This document shows, piece after piece, positions 1 to 12,874 of a DNA stretch of 64,000 bases; within the stretch, counting starts at the first letter, position 1, and each line of letters starts with the position of its first letter. The notes under the pieces were generated by a model, which worked only from the letters and a program-made list of their open reading frames with translations, searched no databases and was not told the DNA's origin. Made by a program: the position numbers and the translations under genes. This DNA comes from Dryas octopetala (lineage: Eukaryota; Streptophyta; Magnoliopsida; Rosales; Rosaceae): contig OY992838.1 of the NCBI GenBank assembly GCA_963921425.1, forward strand, positions 11,408,001 to 11,472,000, written 5' to 3'.

Positions 1-115
1 TGTAAATAACCCAAATCATTGATAGAGAACTCTTGTTGAAAACGCTGGATAAGATCATGCATGAGGGAAGATGAACTCCCTGTAAGAGTTATATCAACAA
101 CTTATATATAACAGC
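1..115 (-). mobile_element. Degenerate Ty1/copia reverse transcriptase remnant
   Basis: The complement of the first 100 or so bases reads VDITLTGSSSSLMHDL followed by IQRFQQEFSINDLGYL. This resembles the stretch of copia reverse transcriptase just after the YVDD box, where a conserved run ends in DLG before the HYFLG motif. The YVDD codons are disrupted by small indels and the sequence runs off the window edge, so this is a broken fragment. An 88-residue open frame upstream on the same strand (94-360) has no recognisable domain. Confidence 0.4.
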
Positions 116-469
116 AGGATAATAATATATACCCATAGAGTGAAAAGCTTGATTATACCAGCTTGTGAATAACCATATATAGAATGTCGAGGAGGTAAGG
201 AAGGAACAACATTCTGTTGTTGAGCATCATGGTTGGCCTGTAAGGAAGGAGCACTAGCTGCATGATTCAAAGGAGAACTAGCATGAACACAAGGTGGACC
301 AAGGTATACATGACCTATGTCCAGGCTCTGCCTTTTTGGGTGAAAAGGTAAAAGGTTCATAATAAGTTAATAACTATGAGATGAAATCAACATTCATAAT
401 CAAGCACAACCAGGTTGATCAATTGCTTTCTGGCATTCTTTGATATAAGGTCTTGTCTTTAGAGAGCTT

Positions 470-1000
470 CTACAATGACTGCAGTCATTGTAGAATTTTC
501 TTTGTCTTTGTATGTAAATCAATTGTCAATCACTTTATTTACTCCTAGCGTTTACCCTTGTATAATTTGCTAGAAAGTAGCCATTAAGTGTGGTCCTCAT
601 TTGATTATTGAATTCCAGTGCAGAGGCTTCTATTCTCCATGTTAACATGGTATCAATGCAGCAAATCCAAATGTTAAGTAAAATAGACACACTTACTCCA
701 TGGCACCCAATATCATTGATTCATGTGTTCGCTCAATCTCACCATACATTTAGAGGGGCATGTTGAGAGTATAAAGCATACATCGAGTATATAGAGCTTT
801 ACACCATAAATATATAAGATCTTGGATGTCTTCATCTATTCCCAATTAGTTTCAAGTTGGGTATTCTAATTTGTCACCTCTCAATTATGTGACCAATTGG
901 GGCACACAGCAATACACTATTCTCTGAGCAGGGCTCCATCCACATCATCCCACCCCTTGATGAGTTACCCTTCTTCCTCCTCACGATCTGACCAATGCCT
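470..1000. other. Possible LTR debris; no gene seen
   Basis: Two copia-like landmarks occur. At about 645-660 a stretch ending in ggtatcaatgcag resembles a tRNA-Met primer binding site next to an LTR end. At about 755-775 a purine tract followed by tgttgagag resembles a polypurine tract plus LTR start. Boundaries and target duplications cannot be fixed. The stretch 1000-1340 contains a short GC-richer patch (1130-1215) with no recognisable feature. Confidence 0.25.
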
Positions 1001-1553
1001 TTTTTCTCGCTTGTTGCCTACTCGAGCAACACTGAGATTATCAAACTATGTATTTCTAAAATTGAAGCCATAACAGCTAGCAAACTTTTTTCTTTTCAAT
1101 GATAGGGAAGGGAATTTATACTTCGGGTCCTCCTCTTTACACCTGGTTTGCTCCCACAGGGCCAGCACCCGTCCCAGGGGAGGGTTGCCACAATGGCCTT
1201 ACAGGCAGCAGGGCGCTAACATTGCAGATGGGATGGAGATACCAAATTGAGTAAATCCACTACTACAAAATGTAATGCAGGACACTAGTTTTTCATTATA
1301 AGTACAATTGTACTCCCATATGGGCAGTTTAAGCTAATTAATGTGCACTGCATATAAATAATGACTGTCTAATCCAATACGGATGTGACCTGTTTTTCTT
1401 TTCTTTTTCTGGCCGCTGCACATGATGTGTAGAAGTTGTTTTTGACTTCGCAGAAGTAGTCTGCAAACACATCCAAACAACCAACTGTGCACGATTATTG
1501 ACCAACTCTTGTAAACTAGTCAAATTGGAAGCCCAAATCATTCTCTACATCTT

Positions 1554-2446
1554 CTATGCCGCCAGAGATCCCATAGTAGCCTGTCTTATCTCAAGAAGTT
1601 TTGTCAGTGCACCATCAATCTGGGCGAACACATGCTCCTTGGTAACACTTCCATTAATCTGAACAAAATGACTCTCCAAGTTGGATACAATGAATATAAG
1701 ATATGACCCACTCAATCAAATGTATACAGTATTTTAATCATACAGGTAAAGCGATTTCATCCCAAAAATATCAAGCAGAAAATAGAAAATAAAAGATATA
1801 GTTTGTAGCAGATATTAAATTTTCCTCCCATATCAAGCTCTTCCCACCCCATAATGATCATAATTTGCTCTAAGTTTATAAAAAACATCAATAATTACTT
1901 GCTTAAGAGCATCAGCAACATGAAGGGTATAAACAATTAAAACATAAATGCAAGCATCAGGTTTTCCTTTTCTTAAAAAAAATGATTCAATTCACCACAA
2001 CCAAAGCACATTATACATCTAAAGGATTATGATATCATGACTGGTGATCAATATCATCATTAAATTAGCCCAGAAAATTGGTCCATATAGTAAGGCCTGG
2101 TTTTGTTAGGAAAGAAGTTTTGAGCCCAATGAGAGAAAAGTTGTCTTAGCCAACTATCATATCAACAGAACAATCACCCAAAATCAACCATAATCAACCA
2201 TACCCTCCTCCCTCAAAAGTCCAAGCAATTACATAAATCAATTGGAAGAAAAATCAAAACAAAAATCACAGGAAAATTATATAATAAATTTCACCTTTAT
2301 AGTTAGAGTGCAGAGTTTTAAAGATGTTATATGTATTTTTGCAAGAAAATTATACAGGCTTAAACTGGAATATTATTTTGACATAAATGATGCCTTTCCA
2401 AGCGTATGCTCAAACACAGAGAAAAGTCTATCTATATCAAATAAAA

Positions 2447-2488
<42 letters not shown>

Positions 2489-5400
2489 CATAGGTCACAG
2501 GATTATGCTAACAGGCTCAGGTTCAACAAAGGTGATAACAGCATTTGGCAAGTAAGGTAAGTCCATATCAGTAATGAATGCCAACAGTTAGATGGCTCAT
2601 GGCTCTTGGCTCAGGTTGTGAAATTGATGGGATGAGCATGCTTTGGAAACATGACAATGAGGTGGTGTTTGTCAGAGAACTTGGATGATGAAATATAGTT
2701 GCGGTGGAGTTGTATCACAGGTTAGTCGCGATTTGGCCATGAGAAGCCAGTTGGAGCTGAAGTTGGGAATGGGCAGCGGATGGGACTTTTAGATGGGTCA
2801 CGGTAAGGATCATGGATTTTGTTGTATGAAGGGGTGTGAGTTCACAAATTGGTCCATAGGTGTTCAGCTAGTGGGTTCTAGCTTTTGGTAGGTTAGAGAG
2901 AGGTTGTAGCATAAACCGATGGCATAGCTTAGTTGTTTTGTGCACTTCATAGGTAGGTTGAGCATGTACGAGTTGCAATGTGAGGTGTTGGATGTGGTGA
3001 AGTTGTTGGTAGTTATGATGTAAGACTGGATTTGGAATATAAAAAAAAATTAAAAAAAGAATAGGTTGGGGTTGATTCATAGATCTGAAATTGGATGAGC
3101 TCTGCAAGCAAAGATGACAATAACAACAATAATATGATAATCATAGTTGAGAATAGAAACATTGGACAAATTTTGTGCTTTTCAGACCCAAAAGGAAGGA
3201 CAAAGGGATCGAACAGGGCTAAATATTGAGAAAAACAACTATATAAATAAAATAATGTTTGATGAGATAAGAATGTTCACACCAACCACCAATAGTGTCA
3301 CAATGGATGCATTTGTTGGATGATAGAGGTTGGATACATACCATAAACCCTAAGAAACACACTTTTATAGTTTAAGATGATTTCACATGTCTTAGATAAA
3401 AAGACCATAACTATCAAGAGACAATTGTGTTCTATTCTTCTAATTTTACTTCTTTGATAAGAATGCTCCCTTCTTTTAATTGTTATTATTCAATTTACAT
3501 AGTTTAAATATTGTGCTTTAGACACATACCTGATGTACATAAGCACATCCCTGCTGTAAAACTCCTAATAGAAAGAGCAAAAACTTGACTGCAATGCACA
3601 CACCAAAAAAAAAAAAAAAACTCTAGAACCAGAAACAGTGGTAACCAGTATATGCAGGAAAAGAAAAAGGCAGTTTCTGTTCCACCATCTAACACTCATG
3701 AATTTATTTGAGTTATCTTTTGTGACATTTCACCAAGATATCACAGTTCACAAATAAGCATACATATACATTTACAGTCACGCTCACCTGCGAGACGTCG
3801 CACAGGACCTATTTGCACGACAAATTGAATATCAACCATTCATTCTTGATCGTGTGGCTGAGAGGAATGAGCACAAAAAGCAATCATAACATTCGACACG
3901 TGTCCACCTTTGGAAAAAAAAAATAAAAAAATTGTTTCTCAGTTCTCTTTCTTTCTTCTTCCCGAAAAACTTTCCTTCTCAATCTCTCTGTATCCAAAAG
4001 TTCTACGTCTCTCTCCCAAAACCTTCACCACCTAAAAACATGGCTGTCAAACTCCATAAAAGCCACTGAAGAAAACCCACGAATCAAGTTTATTGTTAAA
4101 GTAATACAAATAAGCAACAAAAGTAGGTAAAGTGCCAATAGTACACACAAAAAGCCCAAAGGAAGCTCCCAAGTCCCAGTCCCAAGTGAATGTTCAAGCT
4201 GAAAATGGAGTTTTGCTGCCATTTGCTCTAACAGTACGTTCACGCAGACCCACCTGAATGTTAAAGCCACTTGTTTTAATTATTCACCCACCTTGTTATT
4301 TCACTCCACAAATTCTTTGATTACTCATTCTTCAAAAAAATCGTGCCTTATTATACTGTGTTGGCTGAGAAGTTTGAATCGCAGAGAGCTGCCATGGATA
4401 CACCTCCATTGCTAATTTTATCCCCTTTTCTTTAATTTTTTCTCTGTACGTTTTCTAACCCAGTATGGAAGCACCCCAAAATTGGACCACTTCTCGGAAA
4501 ACCTTTCACAACCTTGAGTAGGTGACAGCCATGGTTGTCCAGAAGGTGAAGATTTTTGAAGACAAAATTGTAGAAGTTTTGCGTTTTAGAAGAGAAGACA
4601 AAAAAAGAAAAGAAAGGAAAGGCGAAACAATTTTTCTTTTCAAAGGCGGACACGTGTCAAATTTTATGATTGCTTTTGTGCTCATTCCTCTCAGCCACAC
4701 AATCAAGAATGAATAGTTGAGATTCAATTTGTCGTGCAAATAGGTCCTGCGCGACATCTCGCAGGTGAGCATGACTGTATACAATTATGTATGCAAGTAA
4801 ATACACACACATTAATACATATGCATTTCATAAAATATGCATTTCAAGCACACATCCACACATTATTAGAGTAGAGAAGAGATATAGAGAGAGAGAGAGA
4901 GAGAGAGAGAACATATACATGCCTTAATTGTTATGTCTTCATACATTGAAAGTACTGCCTCCACATTCTGATGATGAGTGTGCAATCGCAATTTCACCTG
5001 AATGAAGTGAAATACAAAGGAAAATGTAATCTAGTCTCTAAGAATAATACTTGACTAGAAACCTAGACACTAGCACAAAATAAGACTAGCATATGGTTAA
5101 TAAAAGCCATTAAATAAGAGGCAGATGATAATTGATCGCCTTGAAGGCAAAGTATGACAAACAGGAAGAATGTTTAGAATATACCTTCTCTTCTGTATCA
5201 TCAAAGCGTTGGGTGAGCCTTGATGCAATCTCTTGGGTCTCTGGGGGAGAATACTTCAAATGGTATATCTTTCCAGTAATAGGATCTAACCTTCTTCCAA
5301 CAACTCTCTCAACAAGAATATCTTCAGGAACCTGCAAACCCAGTGTCACATGGTTAACAAGAGTTGTGAAAGCTCACTCAACTTTTTGCACTGCACAAAA

Positions 5401-7507
5401 AGGAATTTACATGTTTTTTTTGCTATGCATCAACAACAGCTGAAATTCATTCCAAAATGAATTGTCATACCTTATAAACTTACATAAAAATCAAACAAAT
5501 TAACTAAAATGTGTTGAGAAGAATCTTCAAGGAAATCTCCTATTCAAATACAATGTTCTTGAACAATTATAACATATCAACAGCAGCAAAAACAAATCCT
5601 TACTTCTAGAAGAATGAAAAGATCTGGCTTAAGCCCGAATTCCTTTAGAGCAATCGCTTGCGATGAGCTCCTAGGGTATCCATCCAAAAGCCAACCTTTT
5701 TCTTGAGAATCTGGCTGCAAAAGACGCTCCTTCACCATCTACAGGATTTAAACCAAGGGATCAGAATCACCACTAGCTTGAATATGTGCCAACATGATTA
5801 TAATTTCCCTACCATGACAACTATTTCATCAGGAACCAATTTTCCTCGATCCATGTACTCCCTTGCACGCCTCCCATTTTCACTCCCAGATGCAATTTCT
5901 GCTCTAAGTAAATCTCCCGCAGCGACATGCACCAAACCATACTGCATATAGGAGGATGACTTGATTCAATCTGCTTTTCTTCATGAGAAAATCATGACAT
6001 AAAGTGGTAAGTGGTAACTTGTGTAAACAATGGTGTAAAGTCATTAGGATTTGAAAACTCATATAACCTGAAATTATAGTGTCAAGAAGATACACATTTA
6101 AATCATCAGACTCCATAGATTTCTTTATGTGCATATCTTAGTGAAGACGCTGCAAAATGGTGTTCAAAACTTCTACTGAAACCCGTAGGATATGGTTTAG
6201 AGACCACCTCCATACAAACTGGGGTGAACCTCAAGGAAAACTGTAAGCATTAGTCTACTAACAAATCCTTTGCAATGTATTTGATGAGATAACAGAAAAT
6301 TACAAGAAATCTAAAACGATGGGATTTAGTAGGAAAGGATTTAAAGTCCCAAGACTAGCAAAATTCTGTATGCGGAAAACATTTTCAGCATGATAGAATT
6401 TAACTGTAGAATTTCTAATTTTCTTGTTAGGATGCATCAATTTGTTACCATATGGGATTTAAGTACCCCATTAGTATTTATCAACTAAACTCATTTTACT
6501 TCTAGTAGTAAAAAAAAAATGTATATATGTAAAACTTCAACACTTGAGAAACAAAAATCACTTCATAAGATTCCAAAATTCACTAGTAAAAGAATCAAAA
6601 GGAATTCCCGACACCCATGTCTCTATATACAGCTCAAACATTAGCACCAATCATCCCATTAGTAAAAATTGTTATACGGCACATTCTATCAGACACCTCC
6701 TCCGCATTCATAAGGTAGCACAATTCACAAACATAAAAACAACCTTAGTACCTCCGAAACTCATAATCACACAGCAAAGATTTTTCAGGTTTTTCCTCCT
6801 CAATCAGACGAAGTTACAAACCTCCTTGCTCCCAAATATCAACAAGTAAATCAATCATTTCAGAAAACCAATTCGCTAGGGAAAAGAACAAGGGGATGTG
6901 CTTTCTGTTATTCTTCACACAAACAAATCTATACATGGGTCTTTTTTCTCTTTTTCTTTTTTTTTTTCCAATACTGAAATCAACATTTGAGAAATTATTC
7001 TTTCATTAGGCTTAACCATTTTATGCAATCAAATTTCCAAGCCATTGGGTACAAAATTTGGTAATTTGGAACTCACTTTCTGAGCAATGAGCTCGCATTG
7101 CGTTCCTTTACCAGAAGCAGGGGCCCCCGATATCATTATTCTCAGCGGCTCTACCTTACGAGCTTTAGCACACCCCACAACCTGTTTCGTTCAACAATCA
7201 GCCAAACCAAGCTCAACCCAAAAGCGATAACATTACAAATACTAAAATCTAGTTTCTGGGTATTGCATACCATGAAATTCGGAGAAGCTCTTCTGGAACG
7301 AGACGGAGTTAGGGTTCGAGAACAATGACGGAGGGAGAAGCTGGAAACGAAAGAAGATTGCGAGGATAGAAGAAGCTGAGAAGACTTGGGCTTTGAACTG
7401 GGAGACGACGCAGAGAGAGATGCGTTGGTGGGCTGAGAAGGAGCCTTAGGCTGTGGTATGGCTGCTGCTGCCATTGCTTGGTGGACTAAGTTTACATTAC
7501 ACGCCAT
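1554..7507 (-). CDS. AMK2: Adenylate kinase, chloroplast type (AMK2-like)
   Basis: Seven coding exons on the complement: 7271-7507, 7077-7181, 5813-5941, 5604-5738, 5185-5331, 4923-4997 and 1554-1658, all joining in phase 0 to give 310 aa and a TAG stop. The enzyme interconverts ATP + AMP and 2 ADP. The P-loop GAPASGKGT is at about residues 98-106, the AMP-site motif DGYPR at 176-180, and the LID segment with [13 protein letters not shown] at 214-226. The first 80 or so residues are rich in Ser, Ala and Arg, as in a plastid transit peptide, and the rest matches Arabidopsis AMK2 as I recall it. Translation may start at Met1 or Met12. All introns are GT-AG except the last, 1659-4922 (3264 bp), whose donor is GC; moving to a nearby GT brings an immediate stop. 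That intron contains a CA/TA microsatellite, a Mutator-type MITE and a GA run just inside the donor. Confidence 0.93.
2451..2488. repeat. (CA)n(TA)n microsatellite
   Basis: About 14 CA units pass into a short TA run, inside the last intron of the adenylate kinase gene. It is likely to vary in length between individuals. Confidence 0.9.
3775..4777. mobile_element. Mutator-type MITE with long terminal inverted repeats
   Basis: A 1003-bp element whose ends are inverted copies over about 137 bp (about 3775-3912 against about 4640-4777). Both begin cagtca-gctcacctgcgag with few mismatches, and weaker pairing continues inward. It is flanked by a 10-bp direct repeat with one mismatch, tatacattta at 3765-3774 and tatacaatta at 4778-4787. 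Long inverted repeats plus a 9-11 bp target duplication are the hallmark of Mutator elements. There is no transposase frame, so it is non-autonomous. It sits in the last intron of the adenylate kinase gene. Confidence 0.85.
4886..4911. repeat. (GA)n microsatellite beside a splice donor
   Basis: A pure GA run of about 13 units. On the gene strand it reads CT and begins about 11 bases inside the last adenylate kinase intron, just after the GC donor. Confidence 0.85.
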
Positions 7508-8489
7508 TTTTGTTATCTGCTTCTTCTCTCGCTAGACCCAGCGAAAACAGAGAGGGAACAAGAAGAGATCTTTTGGAGGGGAGTGGACAGGGATTCTCTA
7601 TTTTTTGTTATGCAGTTATGCTGATGAAGAAGTTGCGGATATGTGCGCATGAGTTTCACCGTTCGATTAAATCAACGGTCCAGATTTTAAAAACTTAAAA
7701 TACCGCAACCCGAGAAGATGCGAAATTTATGTGTAAAGACAAAAGTGAAGGCAAAATAAACAACTTGGCCGTTTTCTCTAGCAATCGTATATGGGCGCAT
7801 TTTCTCCTCCTTGAAGCGTTAGGAGAACATCTTGTATTCTTGTGTGATTCTGTTTCTCTGTCATCCAACAATATGTTGAGTTAATAAAAATCACTATCAA
7901 TTTAAACACTTAAGATAACTCTTTTTTTAAATTTGGAGGAAAAGGAGATTCAAACTTGTTACATTTCTAACCTTATGGAGAAAAATATCACTAGATTAAA
8001 AGTTAGTTATTCTCGTAAACGTTATGTAAAAGCTAAAATATAAAACTATGATTTGGTCACTAAAATATTTATAGGATCTCTCTCATGTTGCGTGAGAGCT
8101 GTCTAGGGTTAGTTAGGCCGTTAGGGTTAGGCCGGCTCTCGTGGGTCTCTTCCGGCGTGTGCCTGAAGAATGCTTTTCAAAAAGTTTTGTCGTGTTTTGT
8201 GGGTTGCGGAATAAGAATGGATGAATTCCAAAGGCGTTTGCTATACAACTTGTGGTTATAGAGAAGGAGGAAGTAGATGGCGCGTTGAGGTGGATGCTGA
8301 CATTGAATCTCCAATCAATTTTCACCTCTACGTTTTGGCCAATTGTACTTTGATGCTGGCCATTGATTAGTCAATATGGGCTAAAAAAATTTATTATATG
8401 CACATGTACGCTTCTTGATAAATTTAATTCCCATTTTAGAAATATGCATTACTTTTTCGAAGTTCTCTTGCATAATAATTTTTTTATAG
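7508..8489. other. 5' flank of the adenylate kinase gene; no further gene
   Basis: This holds the presumed promoter and leader of the minus-strand adenylate kinase gene. I see no second coding region. The open frame at 8113-8325 has no recognisable domain. Confidence 0.4.
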
Positions 8490-9430
8490 TAATTAATTAG
8501 TCTAGTTTGAAGCTTGTGTTGCTAAAATAATCCACTTAATATGTTTAGTGTTAAAAAGGTCCATCTACATTAATAAAAAAAATAAAATAAAAAACACGAG
8601 TCTATGTTTGCGAGGTTTTGGTCCGATACAATAAGAACTACTTACTTATGTCATGATATGAGATAAAAGTTAAGAATCCACTTATATAATAGAGTCGATC
8701 CCCTAAGGTATTGAGCAGCGGTGTATCTAGGCATACCTATTTCTTCATATTTTGACTTTTATTTTATGAAGTTTATTTCTTTGCTACAGCTGATAAAAAT
8801 CGTTGTTTTGAACGATACATATATAGAAAGCCTACCCTTTTTTCTAGTATTTATTAACGGATTTGTTCTTTCTTTCCTTTTTTTTTTTTCTATAGTGGAG
8901 ATAGTCGCATGTAATGATAGATAACGGCCATGAAAATTATTGTGCCAGTTTTACAAGGCCCGTTGGTGATTGCTCAACGTGTTTTTATTTTATTTTTTGT
9001 ATTGGATCTATTGGAACTGTCAAACAATTATTTTATTTTTTATTAATTAACAACTTACCTCTTCCCACAAAATGGAGATTGGGTGCCGCTAGACCAAATG
9101 GTCATTGGCGAATGTTCAACAGCTTGTAACTATCAAATAACTAACACAATTAGGGTAAATGAGATTCCAAATGATTGTACTTTTATTGATTTATTCATTT
9201 TCAACATGTATATATAACAAAAAAGACAAAAGACATTTATATAAATATCAATATCATTTTATACAATTTTAGAATTTAATGTATAGGAACTGTTCAACAA
9301 TTTATACCAAAAAAAAAACAACAAGCCTTTGACTTCCATACCAATCGCTCAACTCATTAAAAAGTGGACCGAATTACTAAGCGCTTGACTCAATAAAAAG
9401 TAGGCCGACTCATACTTGGAACCTTAGCAT
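8490..9430. repeat. Dispersed AT-rich repeat, copy 1 of 3
   Basis: This stretch shares ordered blocks with 14690-14975 and 42530-42975: a start like aataatccacttaatatgtt, a middle like caaatgattgtac, then an acaaaaaagacaaaagacat block, and an end like aaaagtaggccgactcat. No coding frame or clean termini are visible, so the family cannot be classified. Confidence 0.55.
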
Positions 9431-9454
9431 AAACTGTTTGTATGAGGACTACTA

Positions 9455-10085
9455 TATGCACACCATTTTTCCTCTCATCACACACCTCCCTCTCATTTAG
9501 TAAATTACAATTATAAACCCTAACTCAAATAACCATAATACCCTCACTAAATCCTAGAATAACAAAACCACCTAAACCCACCTTCAGTCACTCCAAGTCC
9601 AAACCCCACCCCGACCCCACCGATTGCCGGCGGTAGAACCCGTCGGGCCTCCCTTTCTCTTTCTTTCCCTCTCTGTCTCTTTCCCTTTCTTTCTCTGACG
9701 CTCTCTCTGATACCACCAATTTGGAGGTTGGCAAGGTCGTCGGCCCCTGCATCTGATCGGAGAGAGAATGCCAGAGAGAGAAAGGGAGAGAAGAGAGAGG
9801 GAGAAGGAGAGAGGAGGAAAGAGAGAGAGAGAGGGAGGTTGACAACAGTAGTCAGAGTCAGTGTCAAGGGTGGAGTCGGCATCGACGTCAAGGGTGGGGT
9901 TCGCATTAGTGTTGGGGGTAGGAGTGGGTTGGCTGGGTTTATTATTCTTATTATTTTTTTTTTTTTTTTGTGAATGAGGGTATTTTGAATATTTTTAGGG
10001 TGTATTTTAAGAAATCAAAGAAATACAAAAGAAAAATAAATGTGAGGTGAGAAAAGATATGTAATGAGAGGAAAATATTGTATTG
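9455..10085. mobile_element. Mutator-like non-autonomous element with a GC-rich core
   Basis: The outer about 120 bp on each side are imperfect inverted repeats; both contain a tttcctctcat block and an ataccctca block in inverted order. The core (9600-9900) is GC-rich with alternating CT-rich and GA-rich tracts, unlike its flanks. The open frames here follow that composition and match no domain I know. I could not find a target duplication, so the class is inferred from architecture shared with the elements at 15502 and 45949. Confidence 0.4.
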
Positions 10086-10089
10086 ATAG

Positions 10090-10769
10090 GCCTTGATTTG
10101 ACCTTAAAAAAAAAAAAAAACCCTTTTTTTTATTACAATAATCAACTTTATTTATTCCACTACCTTAAGATGTTCCACCTCAAAGGTGTACATAGCAATT
10201 TGATTATACCATTTTAGCCTCCATTCTCACTGAATTCTTTTATTTACGAGAAAGGCTTTAACAGCTTGATTGTTTCAAATGCTAATTGAATATAGGAAAA
10301 TGCTTAGGTCCTTAAGTTTGAGGACCAATTTTGTCCTCATGACCAATCAAATGAGTTCATGATGAGATCCATCATTTTCTCAAATTTGAGGACTCAAGCA
10401 TTGCTCTTGAATATATTCCCGACTCAATTCTTGTTTGTGAAGTTTTCTTGGGCCTTTTTCTAATTTTGAAAAGTAGTAGGGTTTCTTGGAAAGGAGCAAA
10501 AGAACAAAGAAATTTTTTTCACTCATGCCATCAGCATAAACTTAATAAACTGGCAAAAAAGAAAACAGAATCATGCTAAAAGTGAAATGAAGACCCGGGA
10601 AGGTACAATACAACAGTGGTGCTCTTTGTGCAAGTCATTAAGCTCAAACAACAGGGAAGTAAAAAACTATTGGGCATTGTGTGGAACATAGAAGTTATAA
10701 AGACAGGAAGAAAGGTGTACTACTTTATCTATGCCCAGAAGAATGAGAGAGGAAAATACATACAAAACA
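10090..10769. other. Intergenic, nothing recognised
   Basis: AT-rich sequence beyond the 3' end of the first F-box gene. No gene, element ends or structured repeat could be supported. Confidence 0.4.
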
Positions 10770-11020
10770 AGATATATAGCATAAATGGTAAACCCAAAAG
10801 CATACATAAAACAAAAGTAAAATTAAATAATCTCTTAATTATTCGTTCTACTTCAATTCTATAAACCAAAAAGGGATACTTGTAAATAATAAAACTTGGT
10901 ACTTAGAGAAAAGAAATTCTGCCTAAAACCCAGCACAATTCCGTTTGTTTTTCGAATAATCCCAAATTTAAAATCGGCAGAAGTAACATAGTTGTATTGT
11001 ATATACACCATTGCTGCAAA

Positions 11021-12289
11021 TCAATCACACATGTCTTCACTTGCATCCATCCATGAAACAAGGCTGTTCACATGAGGCAGGTAGGTATCAGAACACCATG
11101 GGATACATCCGTTTACCATCTCAACCTTTCTCATCTCTTGGCACTGGAAGTCATAAACATAGAAGGAGCCATCTTCGTCTCTCTTGAAAATAATATCTCC
11201 CTTGATTCTTAAGCTAAAAAGGGGAACCATGTCTATTATGGAGCCCACTGTGATACTGTGATTCTTTGTCCAGACTTCCCCACAGAAACCCTTCAAGATC
11301 CAAATGTCAATGTGGTTCACGTCCTCATGAATGACAAAACCTAAAAAGCCATCCATTTCAACAATCCTATCATGGGTTCTGCTACTTTTCGGGAGTGGTA
11401 CTTGGTGAAACTTCTCCTTATCAACATCCATAGACACTATGTAATCGCTACGATCAATTTGAGGAATCCAGTGCAAAGCTCCAATTGCTAAAACAGGTCC
11501 ATATCCAAACCAACCAAAGAGCCCAAATGCAGGACCATTGACCTCTCTCCATGCTTTAGTCCAAAGACTCAAAATCTCACAGCTGACAAACCCCAACTCA
11601 TCCCAAAACAAGTGAACTACTTTATATTCACCAGTAGCATCAATCAACGCAAAACCATAGGATTCATCATGTGGACTATATAAGGTACCCAGAGGAAGTG
11701 CAAAAAGCTTCCTAGTCACAGGATTCATGACTATTAGTCCTCCCTTCTTCAATTTGTTATCAAGCAAAATTAAACCATTGCAGGTGGCTCTAATGTTTCC
11801 CAAGCAGCTTAAACTGTACCCTCTTATCTCACTCTTACCATCTCTAAATTCCAGAAACTGGACATAAAACTTTGTAGAGTGTATGGCCGGGTGGTCGAAA
11901 AAGGGGATAGATTTTGGTTGAAGAAGTTTTGATTCAACTGAAACAGTGTTTGGCTTCTCTTGCGCAATAGATGCCTTAGAAAATGGGTAGAAATTTTTAT
12001 TTGGAAATGGTGATAGATAGATCAAAACAGATTCAGAGCGATGGAGATGAGCATCAATGAATTTGGGGTTTTTAATTATGTTATACCAAGGCTTGCAAAC
12101 AAACCTTGATCTTTGAAGAGTGTCAAGAGGAAGTCGTACAAGGATATGTGAGATACAGTCTTTAGGGAGATAAGGAACTTGTGTTTCTTGTTGATGTTTT
12201 TTCTCTTCCTCTATTTTCTTGATTAATGATCTCTCCTCCACTAACCTTAATAAGCCTGAATTCCTGCTTCCTATTGATTTCGCCATCAT
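11021..12289 (-). CDS. F-box protein with F-box-associated domain (copy A)
   Basis: A 422-aa uninterrupted frame. The N-terminal F-box lies at about residues 38-82, starting VPYLPKDCISHILVRLPLD and containing SRFVCKPWY. The rest is a plant F-box-associated beta-propeller-like region with hallmarks such as NPVTRKLFALP and WREVNGP. Such proteins are the substrate-binding subunits of SCF ubiquitin ligases; the target here cannot be read from sequence. A spliced 5' leader is likely: a donor at 14346-14347 (exon end CTGATCAG, kept in both copies) and an acceptor at 12316-12317, 26 bases before the ATG, would frame a 2.03-kb leader intron. That exon carries an upstream ATG that copy B lacks. An adjacent second Met makes the exact start ambiguous by one residue. 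Confidence 0.92.
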   Translation of the reverse strand: MMAKSIGSRNSGLLRLVEERSLIKKIEEEKKHQQETQVPYLPKDCISHILVRLPLDTLQRSRFVCKPWYNIIKNPKFIDAHLHRSESVLIYLSPFPNKNFYPFSKASIAQEKPNTVSVESKLLQPKSIPFFDHPAIHSTKFYVQFLEFRDGKSEIRGYSLSCLGNIRATCNGLILLDNKLKKGGLIVMNPVTRKLFALPLGTLYSPHDESYGFALIDATGEYKVVHLFWDELGFVSCEILSLWTKAWREVNGPAFGLFGWFGYGPVLAIGALHWIPQIDRSDYIVSMDVDKEKFHQVPLPKSSRTHDRIVEMDGFLGFVIHEDVNHIDIWILKGFCGEVWTKNHSITVGSIIDMVPLFSLRIKGDIIFKRDEDGSFYVYDFQCQEMRKVEMVNGCIPWCSDTYLPHVNSLVSWMDASEDMCD

Positions 12290-12874
12290 GCCTTCTTAAT
12301 TTAAGCTCTTAACACCTATAGACAAAATGACGACATTACACAATTTCCATTTGAAAATGAAGAAAGAACTACAGAAGTAAAAGCCAAAAAGGGGGGAGAG
12401 GATACACACCACCTGGTCCACTTTTCAGGAAGTTATCAAATGAATATCTTTTCAAAAAAAAAAAAAAAAAGGACAAATGAATAAGTCATAGAAGATATAA
12501 TTTGATAAACTCATAGAAGACATTATGTGTGAAAACTACTTTTTGTTTATAGAACAGAACCATTACTTATTCTTCTCTTTGGTTTATGCTCTTTTTTGTT
12601 TATATTTGTGTATTTAGTACACAGGCAAAAGCTTTTTTCTTGTCATTATTTATTTATTTATTTTAAAAATAGCTGCTTATCTTTCCTCCTTAAAACAGAT
12701 TTGTTTTCCAACGTCACTAATATACATATGTCACCACTCCCTCCTCAGCATCCCTATCTCTTGTATGTCTGGATATTAGATCCTCCAACAGACTTCCCTA
12801 GTGAGTGTGGGTGTACATGTGAGTAGAAAGGCTGAAAGCTAACCCACTAAAGTTCAACATAGGCATATTTTCTT

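Noticed and set aside
4432..4784. Overlapping frames of 64-92 residues
   Set aside because: Produced by the inverted-repeat arm and AT-rich interior of the intronic MITE.
9547..9906. Overlapping frames rich in S, P and R on both strands
   Set aside because: Low-complexity CT/GA tracts in the core of a Mutator-like element; no recognisable domain.
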